This document shows positions 33,145-41,323 of a DNA stretch of 64,000 bases, piece after piece. The translations under genes were made by a program, and so were the position numbers. Origin of the DNA: JBFMFH01 sp040752275 (GTDB lineage Bacteria; Acidobacteriota; Vicinamibacteria; Vicinamibacterales; JAKQTR01); NCBI GenBank assembly GCA_040752275.1, contig JBFMFH010000022.1, positions 37,931-101,930 on the forward strand, written 5' to 3'. The notes under the pieces were generated by a model. The model did not search any database, was not told where the DNA came from, and saw nothing but the letters and a program-made list of their open reading frames with translations. Each line of letters starts with the position of its first letter. Position 1 is the stretch's first letter.

Positions 33145-34794
33145 TCACGCCGGGGCCTTCGCGGCGGTGACGCAGCGGCCGGCCTTGTGTGCCAGCGCGG
33201 CGCCGACGAAGCCGGCGAACAGGGGGTGAGGGGCGAGAGGTTTCGACAGGAACTCCGGATGGAACTGCACGGCGATGTACCACGGGTGAACCGGCAGTTC
33301 CATGATTTCAGCGAACTTGCCGTCGGGGGACTTGCCGGAGATGCGTGCGCCGTGCTCGACGATCGTGCGCTCGTAGAGTCGGTTGAACTCGTAGCGATGC
33401 CGGTGCCGTTCGCTGATGAAGGTCGATCCGTAGACCTGGTGCGCGAGGGAGCCTGGTTCGATCTCGCAGGGGTACTGGCCGAGGCGCATGGTGCCGCCGA
33501 GTTCCTCCACACCCAGCAGGTCGCGCAGCTTGTAAATGACCTTGTGAGGGGCCTGCTCGTCGCACTCGGTCGAGTCGGCACCCTCCAAGCCGCATACGCT
33601 TCGAGCGAAGTCGACCGCGGCCCACTGGAAGCCGTAGCAGATGCCGAAGTAAGGGATGCCCTGCTGGCGGGCGACCCGGGCCGCGCGCATCATGCCGCGG
33701 GTCCCGCGGCTGCCGAATCCGCCCGGGACGAGAATGGCGTCGGCGTCCGCGAGCAGGCGCTCGCCGCCCTCCTGCTCCAACGCCTCGGCCTCGACCCAGT
33801 GAAAACGGACGGCCGCGCCGTGGGCGAATCCGCCGTGATGCAGCGCCTCGTTCAAGCTCTTGTACGAGTCCTCGAGTTCGACGTACTTCCCGACGACATG
33901 AATCGTGACCTCGTGTTCGGGGTTCTTGATCCGGTGCACGAGGTCCTCCCACGCCCGCATGTTCTTCTCGGTCGGCGGCAGGTGGAGGTACTTCAGGATG
34001 ATGTCATCCAGCCCTTCAGCGGCGAGGACGAGCGGGACCTCGTACACGGTCTCCACGTCCTTGGCGGTGATGACGGCTTCCTCGTTGACGTCGCAGAAGA
34101 GCGCGATCTTGCGCTTGATGTCCGGCGGCAGGAACCGATCGGTGCGGCAGAGCAGGACATCGGGCTGGATGCCGATCGACCGGAGGTCGCGGACGCTGTG
34201 CTGAGTGGGCTTCGTCTTCAGTTCGCCTGCCGTTCCGATGAAGGGCACCAGCGTCAGGTGGATGTAGAGGGTGTTGTCGCGGCCGACGTCCTGTCGCAGT
34301 TGCCGGATGGCCTCGAGGAAGGGCTGACTCTCGATGTCACCCACGGTGCCACCGATCTCGACGATGAGAATGTCGACACTGCGGGCGAGATCCATGATGC
34401 ACTGCTTGATCTCGTTGGTGATATGGGGGATGACCTGGATGGTGCGGCCGAGGTAATCGCCCCTGCGCTCCTTCTGGATCACCGAGAGATAGATCTTGCC
34501 GGTCGTCCAGTTGTGGTTGCGGGTCGTTGTCGTGCTGGTGAAGCGCTCGTAGTGGCCCAGATCGAGATCCGTCTCGGCGCCATCATCGGTCACGTAGACC
34601 TCGCCGTGCTGGTACGGACTCATCGTGCCCGGATCCACATTGATATACGGGTCCAGCTTCTGCAGAGTCACCCGGTAGCCGTGGCCTTCCAGCAGCGCGC
34701 CGAGCGACGCCGCCGCGAGGCCCTTCCCCAGCGACGACACCACTCCGCCCGTGACGAAGATCAACTTGACCGGTTTCTGATCCTGAGTCTTCAT
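33145..34794 (-). CDS. pyrG: CTP synthase
   Basis: 549 aa. N-terminal synthetase domain (KLIFVTGGVVSSLGKGLAAAS, DPYINVDPGTMSP, EIGGTVGDIES) and a C-terminal glutaminase domain (VPGGFGSRGTRG, GICYGFQWA with the nucleophilic Cys, catalytic HPWYIAVQFHPEF). The family usually reads GICLGMQ at the nucleophile. Supplies CTP to KdsB, the CMP-Kdo enzyme encoded just upstream. Confidence 0.97.
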   Translation of the reverse strand: MKTQDQKPVKLIFVTGGVVSSLGKGLAAASLGALLEGHGYRVTLQKLDPYINVDPGTMSPYQHGEVYVTDDGAETDLDLGHYERFTSTTTTRNHNWTTGKIYLSVIQKERRGDYLGRTIQVIPHITNEIKQCIMDLARSVDILIVEIGGTVGDIESQPFLEAIRQLRQDVGRDNTLYIHLTLVPFIGTAGELKTKPTQHSVRDLRSIGIQPDVLLCRTDRFLPPDIKRKIALFCDVNEEAVITAKDVETVYEVPLVLAAEGLDDIILKYLHLPPTEKNMRAWEDLVHRIKNPEHEVTIHVVGKYVELEDSYKSLNEALHHGGFAHGAAVRFHWVEAEALEQEGGERLLADADAILVPGGFGSRGTRGMMRAARVARQQGIPYFGICYGFQWAAVDFARSVCGLEGADSTECDEQAPHKVIYKLRDLLGVEELGGTMRLGQYPCEIEPGSLAHQVYGSTFISERHRHRYEFNRLYERTIVEHGARISGKSPDGKFAEIMELPVHPWYIAVQFHPEFLSKPLAPHPLFAGFVGAALAHKAGRCVTAAKAPA

Positions 34795-34805
34795 GGCTCC
34801 GCTCG

Positions 34806-35588
34806 TCAGAGAAGGCCCTGCGCCGCAAGGCGGCGTGCCCGTTCCAGGTCCTCCGGGGTGTCCACGGGCAATGGCGCGCGCAACGACGCGACAACCTTGA
34901 TCCGGAATCCGTACTCGAGCGCCCGCAACTGCTCGAGCGACTCGGTTCGTTCGAGGGGCGTCCGGGGCAGGGCGGCCAGCGCCAGCAGGAAAGCCCGCCG
35001 GTAGACGTACAGGCCGATGTGCCGGCGCACGCGGTCGGGCAGCGGCGCCTCGTCGCGGCAGAACGGAACGGCCGCCCTCGTGAAGTACAGCGCGAATCCA
35101 CTGTTGTCGACGAGGACCTTCACGACGTGTGGGCTGGCCAGATCCTCCGGGCCGTCGAGGTCCGAGCCCAGCGTCGACATCACGAGCGCCGGGTCTTCCG
35201 CAACCGGAGCAACCGCCCGTTCGATCGATCGGGGGTCCACCCCGGGCTCGTCGCCCTGGACGTTGACCACGATCGCGGCGTCCAGCGCTGCAGCCGCCTC
35301 GGCGATGCGGTCCGTGCCGCTCTCGTGGTCGGGACGCGTCATGACGGCCTCGCCGCCAAACCTGCGGACGGCCGCCGAAATCCGCTCGTCATCCGTGGCC
35401 ACGATGACGCGTCCGATGCCGCGCGCCGCCGAGGCCCTCCGGTAGACGTGCTCGATCATCGGATGGCCCGCGATGTCCGCAAGTGGCTTGCCCGGGAGTC
35501 TCGTCGAGGCGAATCTGGCGGGGATGACGACGGCGACCGAGTTGTCGGCGTGCCCGGCAGGCGCACCAGAAGCCGTCAAAGGGTGCAC
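34806..35588 (-). CDS. kdsB: CMP-Kdo synthetase (3-deoxy-manno-octulosonate cytidylyltransferase)
   Basis: 260 aa. VVIPARFASTRLPGKPLADI, VIVATDDERI, SGTDRIAEAA and VVNVQGDEP are characteristic. Activates Kdo with CTP. First gene of kdsB-pyrG-kdsA-kdsD-lapB. GTG 35588 is the only plausible start before the catalytic loop, leaving a 15-residue N-terminal extension. Confidence 0.94.
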   Translation of the reverse strand: MHPLTASGAPAGHADNSVAVVIPARFASTRLPGKPLADIAGHPMIEHVYRRASAARGIGRVIVATDDERISAAVRRFGGEAVMTRPDHESGTDRIAEAAAALDAAIVVNVQGDEPGVDPRSIERAVAPVAEDPALVMSTLGSDLDGPEDLASPHVVKVLVDNSGFALYFTRAAVPFCRDEAPLPDRVRRHIGLYVYRRAFLLALAALPRTPLERTESLEQLRALEYGFRIKVVASLRAPLPVDTPEDLERARRLAAQGLL

Positions 35589-35610
35589 GGCGAATCATAG
35601 CACGGCAGGC

Positions 35611-35759
35611 GGCGGACGACAGGCGACAGGCGCCAGGGAGGTACGAGTCAGCCTGATCGGCTGACCTCCTTGTCGACCCTCACGGGCCGGGAACACTGCC
35701 CGCCGTCGCCTTGGGCTCGTCACCCGACACCCGTCGCCTGCCGCCCGTCGCCTGACGCC
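35611..35759. repeat. two 7-bp arrays flanking a palindrome
   Basis: Divergent gap upstream of kdsB. GACAGGC-type heptamers at 35611-35638 (4 units), GTCAGCC-N5-GGCTGAC inverted repeat at 35647-35665, then CGTCGCC/TGCCGCC heptamers at 35725-35759 (5 units). The two arrays are roughly inverted relative to each other. Confidence 0.55.
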
Positions 35760-35811
35760 GGTCTATCTCGACACCCGACCGCACCGGGTTTAGGATCGCA
35801 ATCGAGGTCGG

Positions 35812-36333
35812 ATGATGGGGGCCATGACAACGCCGCGGGCGGCCTTGCTGACCGTCTCGGTGATGATGATCGCGGCCTGGGCGGTGCTGGCGGCCGGGTC
35901 GCGGGCGGGCCAGCGAACGGTGGACCTTGTGCGGACGGAAAGCGGCCCCGGGGGCGGACATGACCGCCGCATGTTGGGCGACCTGCGGCCTCTGGCGGCG
36001 GCCCACCCGCTGAGGATTCGCCGAGATCCCTTCCGCTTCCGTCAGTCTGCGCCGCACCAGCCCCTGCCGGCCTTGGCCCGAGTCGCCCTGCAGGCCTTGG
36101 CATCGTCCCCCAGCGTCCCAGACGGCCCGCTCGTCAGGCTCGTGGGCATCGCCGAGACGCGGAACGGCGGCGCGACGGTCCGAACTGCGGTGATCAGTGT
36201 GGACGGCGAGGTGGTGCTGGCAGGCGAAGGTGCCCTGATCGGCGGCCGCTACCGCGTCGCGCGCGTCGAATACGATGCCGTCCACTTGGAGGGACCCGGC
36301 GGCGACTCCCCGCGCATACTGCGACTGCGCTAG
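35812..36333 (+). CDS. GspC/PilP-like hypothetical protein
   Basis: 173 aa, not firmly assigned. N-terminal hydrophobic anchor (LLTVSVMMIAAWAVLAAG), then RRDPFRF reminiscent of the PilP/GspC RDPF motif, and a C-terminal small beta domain (LVRLVGIAETRNGGATVRTA ... GEVVLAGEGALIGGRYRV). That layout suggests a periplasmic linker of a secretion or pilus machine. Monocistronic, unlike true pilP at 15.4 kb. Its stop lies inside the left arm of the following palindrome. Confidence 0.6.
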   Translation: MMGAMTTPRAALLTVSVMMIAAWAVLAAGSRAGQRTVDLVRTESGPGGGHDRRMLGDLRPLAAAHPLRIRRDPFRFRQSAPHQPLPALARVALQALASSPSVPDGPLVRLVGIAETRNGGATVRTAVISVDGEVVLAGEGALIGGRYRVARVEYDAVHLEGPGGDSPRILRLR

Positions 36334-36398
36334 ACGTCTTGAAGGCCCGAATCTCATGCAGATGAGTCAAGTTTCCGTCCCCGGCCTTCAAGACGTCT
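36332..36398. repeat. 16-bp perfect inverted repeat with nested hairpin
   Basis: Arms 36332-36347 and 36383-36398 (AGACGTCTTGAAGGCC and its complement) enclose 35 nt that contain a second hairpin CTCAT-gcag-ATGAG (36353-36366). It immediately follows the hypothetical gene and could end its transcript, though it has no T-run. Confidence 0.75.
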
Positions 36399-36400
36399 TC

Positions 36401-36493
36401 GCCCCGCCGCAGGCGGGGCAAAGCCCACACTGTGATCTAGCGAGGCGGAGCCGTCCCCACATGCCTCGGCGGTCTGAGGCGCAGCCTCGCTAG
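36401..36493. repeat. two further stacked palindromes before mdh
   Basis: GCCCCGCC-gca-GGCGGGGC (36401-36419), then a 10-bp inverted repeat CTAGCGAGGC (36437-36446)/GCCTCGCTAG (36484-36493) that itself encloses GCCTC-N8-GAGGC (36463-36480). With the preceding palindrome this makes about 160 bp of nested symmetry upstream of the mdh promoter. Confidence 0.7.
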
Positions 36494-36502
36494 GCCTTAC
36501 GC

Positions 36503-36508
36503 TATAAT
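36503..36508 (+). promoter_or_regulatory. TATAAT -10-like box upstream of mdh
   Basis: TATAAT at 36503-36508, nine bases past the last palindrome and 112 bp before the mdh ATG. No -35 match; the palindrome occupies the -35 position. Confidence 0.4.
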
Positions 36509-36619
36509 CCGGTCTCAGCTTCGAGCCCCCTGCGAGCGGTACCGTCGGCCGACAGGCCGGCGGTTTCGTGTCATTCTGGTGGGCGCGAGGCGGCAGCCCC
36601 GCGCGGGAGGACTCTTACA

Positions 36620-37570
36620 ATGCTGAAGAAGATCGGACTGATTGGAGGCGGGAACATCGGAGGCGTGCTGGCCCAGGAACTGCTCCAGCGGAAACTGGCC
36701 GGCACAGTGGCCCTGATGGACGTGAAGGGGCCCGACGTTGCGAAGGGCAAGGCCCTGGATATCGCCGAGGGGTCACCCATCGTCAATAGCGATGTCAAGT
36801 TCATCGCCGGCAAGGAGTACGACGTCATCGAGGGTGCCGACCTCGTCATCAACACGGCCGGCGTCCCGAGAACCGTCCGGCCGGATGGCACCTATCCGAG
36901 CCGCGAGGAACTGCTCGCGACCAACCTCAAGATCACCGACGACGTCGCGGCGGCCATCACTAGGCACTGCCCGAACGCCATCGTGATCTCCCTGGCAAAC
37001 CCGCTCGACGCCATCGTCTTCCGGCTGTACCAGAAGATGAAGCCGTCGAAGAAGCGGCTGCTCGGCATGGCCGGGACGCTCGATTCCGCGCGGTACCGGT
37101 ACTTCGTGGCCCAGGCGGCGGGCGTGTCCGTCGAGAACGTCTCGGCCGTCGTGCTCGGGGGCCACGGCGACGACATGGTGCCGATCCGCAGCTGTTGCCG
37201 TGTGGCGGGCATGCCGGTCGAGAAGTTCGTCGACGAGGAGACACTGGGGAAGATCGAGACGCGGACCCGCAAAGCCGGCGGCGAGATCGTCGGGCTGATC
37301 GGCGTGTCGGCGTTCTGGTCGCCCGCCATCTCGGCCATCGAGATGGTCGAGGCGATCGTCTACGACAAGAAGAAGATCCTGCCGGCCTGCGTCCTGCTCG
37401 AGGGCGAGTACGGCGTGAGTGGCCAGTTCGTGGGTGTGCCGATCGTGCTGGGCAAAGACGGCATCGAGAAGATCATTGAGATCGACTTGACCGACGCCGA
37501 GAAGGCCGCCTTTGCCAAGTCCGTCGCCGCCGTCAAGAAGACCACCGATGAGGTGGCCGCAACGGCGTAG
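36620..37570 (+). CDS. mdh: malate dehydrogenase
   Basis: 316 aa, LDH-like MDH. NAD-binding GGGNIGG at 9-15, GVPRTVRPDG substrate loop near 81-90, catalytic His182 in VVLGGHGDDMVP. Oxidises malate to oxaloacetate in the TCA cycle. SD GCGGGAGGA precedes ATG 36620. It converges on the succinate dehydrogenase operon, another TCA enzyme. Confidence 0.96.
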   Translation: MLKKIGLIGGGNIGGVLAQELLQRKLAGTVALMDVKGPDVAKGKALDIAEGSPIVNSDVKFIAGKEYDVIEGADLVINTAGVPRTVRPDGTYPSREELLATNLKITDDVAAAITRHCPNAIVISLANPLDAIVFRLYQKMKPSKKRLLGMAGTLDSARYRYFVAQAAGVSVENVSAVVLGGHGDDMVPIRSCCRVAGMPVEKFVDEETLGKIETRTRKAGGEIVGLIGVSAFWSPAISAIEMVEAIVYDKKKILPACVLLEGEYGVSGQFVGVPIVLGKDGIEKIIEIDLTDAEKAAFAKSVAAVKKTTDEVAATA

Positions 37571-37576
37571 GAGGAG

Positions 37577-37643
<67 letters not shown>

Positions 37644-37646
37644 AAA

Positions 37647-37682
37647 GAAGGGCCCGCGCGGCGTCCTGCCGGCGGGCTCTTC
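37647..37682. terminator. bidirectional terminator between mdh and sdhB
   Basis: An 11-bp stem (37647-37657 with 37672-37682, one G-U pair) with a 14-nt loop. On the minus strand it is followed by CTTCTTTCATC, so it best serves the sdh operon, and it may also stop mdh transcripts. Confidence 0.6.
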
Positions 37683-37686
37683 GTGT

Positions 37687-37721
37687 GTCCCGAATCCCAG
37701 ATCCCAGATCCCGAATCCCGG
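37687..37721. repeat. 7-bp tandem array (ATCCCGA/ATCCCAG)
   Basis: Five heptamers of the GGGATTC family (minus-strand reading), three bases beyond the sdhB stop. Two different heptamer families thus flank one terminator. Confidence 0.8.
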
Positions 37722-37723
37722 TT

Positions 37724-38545
37724 CTAGATCGTCCGTGCCGGTGCCTCCGGCACATCCGCCCGCCGCTTCACCTCTGCCGGCACCACCGCCAGTCTGGCCG
37801 GGGAGGGCTGCTTCCAGAGTCTCAGGTAGTCGAAGACGAGCTGCCGCTTCATGAGCTGAATGGCGCGCGCCGGATCGACCCCCTTGGGACAGGCCTGCGA
37901 GCACTCACCCGCGTAGTGGCACTTCCACGGTCCGCGATCGCCGCCCAGCACCGCACGGCGGGCCCCGAAGCCGCCGTCCCTGCTGTCAGTGTTGTAACGG
38001 TGAGCCTGGCCGAGTGGCATCGGACCGGAGTACGCCGGGTCGGTGGCAAAGGTCGGGCAGGCCGCCATGCAGCACCCGCACTTGATGCAGTAGGTGAACT
38101 GCAGAAACTCCTCGAGCTGGTGCGGCGTCTGCCAGTACTCGTTGGTCGGCTCTTCCATCTCGTCCTCGTCGTCGCGGATGATGTGCGGCATCAGGGCGGC
38201 ATGCGCGTCGAACATGGGGCGCAGGTCCGGCACGAGGTCCCGGATGATCCGGAAGTTCGGCAGCGGGGCGACGGTCACGAGGGAGGTGCCGAGCTCGGTC
38301 ACCTGCGTGTTGCAGGCGAGGCGGGGACGTCCGTTGATGAACATCCCGCACGACCCGCACACGCCCATGCGGCACGACGAGCGCCAGGCCAGGGTCGGCA
38401 GGACGGTCTCCTTGAGGGTGCGCAAGCCGTCGAGCACGGTCATGCCACCGGCGTACGGGAGGGTGTGGTCCTCCCAGACGGGCTGCGGCTGGGAAGCCGG
38501 GTCGTACCGGCGGATCCTAAAGGTCACGTTCGTGAAGGTGGTCAT
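37724..38545 (-). CDS. sdhB: succinate dehydrogenase iron-sulfur subunit (complex 1)
   Basis: 273 aa. An N-terminal [2Fe-2S] ferredoxin domain with SCRMGVCGSCG and a following Cys, then [4Fe-4S]/[3Fe-4S] clusters from CIKCGCCMAACP and CHYAGECSQACPKG. Passes electrons from SdhA to quinone. Last gene of the A-C-D-B operon; 18 bp from the membrane subunit. Confidence 0.93.
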   Translation of the reverse strand: MTTFTNVTFRIRRYDPASQPQPVWEDHTLPYAGGMTVLDGLRTLKETVLPTLAWRSSCRMGVCGSCGMFINGRPRLACNTQVTELGTSLVTVAPLPNFRIIRDLVPDLRPMFDAHAALMPHIIRDDEDEMEEPTNEYWQTPHQLEEFLQFTYCIKCGCCMAACPTFATDPAYSGPMPLGQAHRYNTDSRDGGFGARRAVLGGDRGPWKCHYAGECSQACPKGVDPARAIQLMKRQLVFDYLRLWKQPSPARLAVVPAEVKRRADVPEAPARTI

Positions 38546-38562
38546 GGTCCGTCCTCCTGCCG

Positions 38563-38937
38563 CTACTGCGTCCGCGCCAGCGTGTGACTGGCCCAGGCCG
38601 CCCAGGCACCGAACGCGAACATGGCCAGACCGCCGAGCACCAGCACTCCGCTGACAGTCGTCTTCAGGCCGGATCCGATGCCCAGCTCGAAGATGATCGT
38701 GCGCAGGCCATAGAGGCCGTGAAACAGGGCCGCGCCCAGCAAGACGACGTAGGTCACCGCGAAGAACGTCTGCTGCGCGCGCGCCACGACATTCGCCCAG
38801 TCGACAGGATGTCCTCCGGCGGGGTTGAAGATCCCCAGGATGGCATCGAGATGCATGACGGCCATGTGCAGGCCGAGGATGACCAGGATGACGAGGCCGG
38901 CGAACACGTGCCAGGTCCAGAGGGTTCGATCGCGCAT
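38563..38937 (-). CDS. sdhD: succinate dehydrogenase membrane anchor D-type
   Basis: 124 aa, three TM helices. MRDRTLWTWHVFAGLVILVILGLHMAVMHLD carries candidate haem-ligand histidines; FHGLYGLRTIIFELG is the typical third-helix entry. ATG 38937; the much longer frame through sdhA is an artefact. Confidence 0.85.
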   Translation of the reverse strand: MRDRTLWTWHVFAGLVILVILGLHMAVMHLDAILGIFNPAGGHPVDWANVVARAQQTFFAVTYVVLLGAALFHGLYGLRTIIFELGIGSGLKTTVSGVLVLGGLAMFAFGAWAAWASHTLARTQ

Positions 38938-38948
38938 GGTCGCCTCCG

Positions 38949-39386
38949 CTAGTGCAGCAGGAAGAAGTCGGCGCCGCCGGCGATGATGACCAATCCGGCC
39001 AGCACCATCACCCCGAGGGCGAGCGGACGCTGGACGTCCACCGACGTCCTGTACGGGTAGACGGGTTCGATGGGCTTGCCGATGGCCCAGCCCAGCTCGA
39101 CCAGGACGAGGCGCAGTCCATTCAGCCCGTGAAACGCGAAAGCCACGAACACCAGGTACTCGCCCACCACGAACAGCGGTCCGGTGACCCGTGCCATTGA
39201 TGCCAGCCATGCCTCCTCGCCGTACGCCCGTGCGGAGGTGACGATGATGTGCAGCAGAAAATAGGCGAGCAGCCCCAGCCCCGTCAGGCGGTGCAGCGTG
39301 TAGAGGTACCGCTCGAGGCCCCAACGTCCGCCGCCCAGCCAGCCCCAGAGCCCGAGTCGATTCGGATGCCCATTGGTGTCCAGCAT
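38949..39386 (-). CDS. sdhC: succinate dehydrogenase cytochrome b subunit C-type
   Basis: 145 aa, three TM helices. RYLYTLHRLTGLGLLAYFLLHI matches the SdhC H-R-x-T-G signature; FHGLNGLRLVLVELGW pairs with the SdhD motif. Twelve bp behind sdhA. Anchors the complex and binds quinone/haem with SdhD. Confidence 0.87.
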   Translation of the reverse strand: MLDTNGHPNRLGLWGWLGGGRWGLERYLYTLHRLTGLGLLAYFLLHIIVTSARAYGEEAWLASMARVTGPLFVVGEYLVFVAFAFHGLNGLRLVLVELGWAIGKPIEPVYPYRTSVDVQRPLALGVMVLAGLVIIAGGADFFLLH

Positions 39387-39398
39387 GATCCCTCCGCC

Positions 39399-41114
39399 TC
39401 AGTACTTGCGCTCGACCGGTTTCCAGGTGTCGATGGTGACCGGCTTGTAGTCCAACCGCGGCCCATCCGGTGTCCGGAACGCCAGCGTATGCCTCAGCCA
39501 GTGGTCGTCGTCGCGCACCGCGAAGTCGCGGCGGGCGTGGGCGCCGCGCGATTCCTGCCGGGCGAGCGCGCCGGCGACGGTGACCTCGGCGAGGTCGATC
39601 AGGTTCTCCAGTTCGAACGCGTGGAACAGATTCGAGTTGTACACCTCGCCCTTGTCGGTGACGGGGGCGGATCTGGCACGCTCGCGGATCGCCCGGATCT
39701 CGGCGAGGGCCGCTGCCAGGTCGTCGCCGGTGCGAAAGACCCCCACGTACCTGTCCATCAAGGTCCGCAGTTCTCGACGCAGATCGTAGAGGTTCTCCGT
39801 GCCGTGCCGCCCGACGATGCTCTTCACCATGGTCTGATGCGCCGTCCAGGCCTGGTCGGAAAGCCGCGACGGCTTGGGTAGCGAAGGCAGGGCCTTGGCG
39901 ATTTCCTCCCCTGTGATGCCGCCCCACGCCAGGCACTCGGCTGTCGAGTTCGACCCGAGCCGGTTGGCTCCGTGCAGCGAGACGCAGGCGGCTTCGCCGG
40001 CGGCCCAGATGTTCGAGACCCGCGTCAGGCCGTTGATATCGGTCTCGATGCCGCCCATCGAGTAGTGAGCGACCGGGCGGATCGGGATGGGCTTCTCGAT
40101 GGGGTCGATGCCGACGAACTTGATGCACACTTCGCGGATCAGCGGGAGCCTCGAGTTGATCCGGTCCGCGCCTAGATGCGTCAGGTCCAGGTGCAGGAAG
40201 TCCTTGCCCTGAGGTCCCGGAAAGCCGCGGCCCTCGAGGATCTCGGTCATCTCGGCCCGCGACACCATATCGCGCGGAGCCAGCTCCATCTTGCTTGCGG
40301 CGTACCGCTCCATGAATCGCTCGCCCCTGGCGTTCCTGAGATACCCGCCCTCGCCGCGGCACCCTTCGGTCATCAAGATGCCGGAGGGGACGAGCCCGGT
40401 GGGATGGAACTGGAGGAACTCCATGTCCTCGAGGGGGAGGCCGGCGCGATAGGCCATGGCCATGCCGTCGCCGGTCACGGTCTCGGAGTAGGTCGTGAAG
40501 CCGTACAGCGTGCCGCCGCCGCCCGAGGCGATGAGGAGCGCCTTGGACTGGAGCACCACTGTCTCGCCGCTCGGGGCGTGGAAGCCGACCAGCGCCGCGA
40601 ACCGGCCGCCTTCGACGACGATGTCGGTGATGAACAGCTCGTCGTAGCGCCTGAAGCACGTGTAGCGGAGCAACTGGTCGTACAGCGTCTGCATCTCGAA
40701 GAACCCGGTCTTGTCGGCGGCCAGCGTCGCACGCGGGTACGAGTGCCCGCCGAACGGCCGCTGCGAAATGCGGCCCTGCTCGTCGCGCGTCCAGGGGATG
40801 CCCCAGTGATCGAGCAGCCGGATCTCGCGGGGCATCGCCCTGCAGAAGCGCCAGACGACGTCCTGGTCGGCCAGGAAATCGGAGCCCTTGACGCTGTCCC
40901 AGGCATGCAGGTCGATGCTGTCGCCCTCGTCCGTGCGAAGGACGGCGGCCGTGCCGCCTTCGGCGCACACCGAGTGGGCGCGCATGAGCTGCACCTTCGA
41001 AACGATGCCGATGTCCACGTGGCCTTCGGTCCGACGTGAAATCTCGACGGCCGCGCGCAACCCCGCCAGACCGGCGCCCAGGATGAGGACGTCGTGGGTC
41101 AGGCTCTGCGCCAT
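39399..41114 (-). CDS. sdhA: succinate dehydrogenase flavoprotein subunit (complex 1)
   Basis: 571 aa. FAD-binding ILGAGLAGLRAAVE, His47 in RAHSVCAEGG expected to hold FAD covalently, HPTGLVPSGILMTEGCRGEGG active site region, and a C-terminal domain with HARRDF. Start ATG 41114 is set by the strong AAGGAGG SD six bases upstream. First gene of an A-C-D-B operon. It is shorter and clearly different from the SdhA at 60 kb. Confidence 0.95.
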   Translation of the reverse strand: MAQSLTHDVLILGAGLAGLRAAVEISRRTEGHVDIGIVSKVQLMRAHSVCAEGGTAAVLRTDEGDSIDLHAWDSVKGSDFLADQDVVWRFCRAMPREIRLLDHWGIPWTRDEQGRISQRPFGGHSYPRATLAADKTGFFEMQTLYDQLLRYTCFRRYDELFITDIVVEGGRFAALVGFHAPSGETVVLQSKALLIASGGGGTLYGFTTYSETVTGDGMAMAYRAGLPLEDMEFLQFHPTGLVPSGILMTEGCRGEGGYLRNARGERFMERYAASKMELAPRDMVSRAEMTEILEGRGFPGPQGKDFLHLDLTHLGADRINSRLPLIREVCIKFVGIDPIEKPIPIRPVAHYSMGGIETDINGLTRVSNIWAAGEAACVSLHGANRLGSNSTAECLAWGGITGEEIAKALPSLPKPSRLSDQAWTAHQTMVKSIVGRHGTENLYDLRRELRTLMDRYVGVFRTGDDLAAALAEIRAIRERARSAPVTDKGEVYNSNLFHAFELENLIDLAEVTVAGALARQESRGAHARRDFAVRDDDHWLRHTLAFRTPDGPRLDYKPVTIDTWKPVERKY

Positions 41115-41323
41115 GCGGACCTCCTTCTGAAAGGAAGAGGAGTGCCGAAGAACATGAAATGAGGGGCTGGTGCGTCCTTGGGGGCAGACGCCGCATGATG
41201 CCACACGCGGATCCGAGGACGGCAGGAATCTTATATGGAAGCCCCGTCACGGCGCAAGGATCGGGGAGGCTCCGGGGACGCTGCCGGCACCGTCGCTCGC
41301 TCCTGGCGTTTCGGCTGCCTTCG

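Noticed and set aside
36332..36398. Integron attC site
   Set aside because: Long imperfect palindrome-like shape, but no RYYYAAC/GTTRRRY core sites and no integrase.
38563..41250. Single 895-aa minus-strand ORF
   Set aside because: Its last 124 residues are SdhD; the rest is an off-frame reading of sdhA and sdhC.
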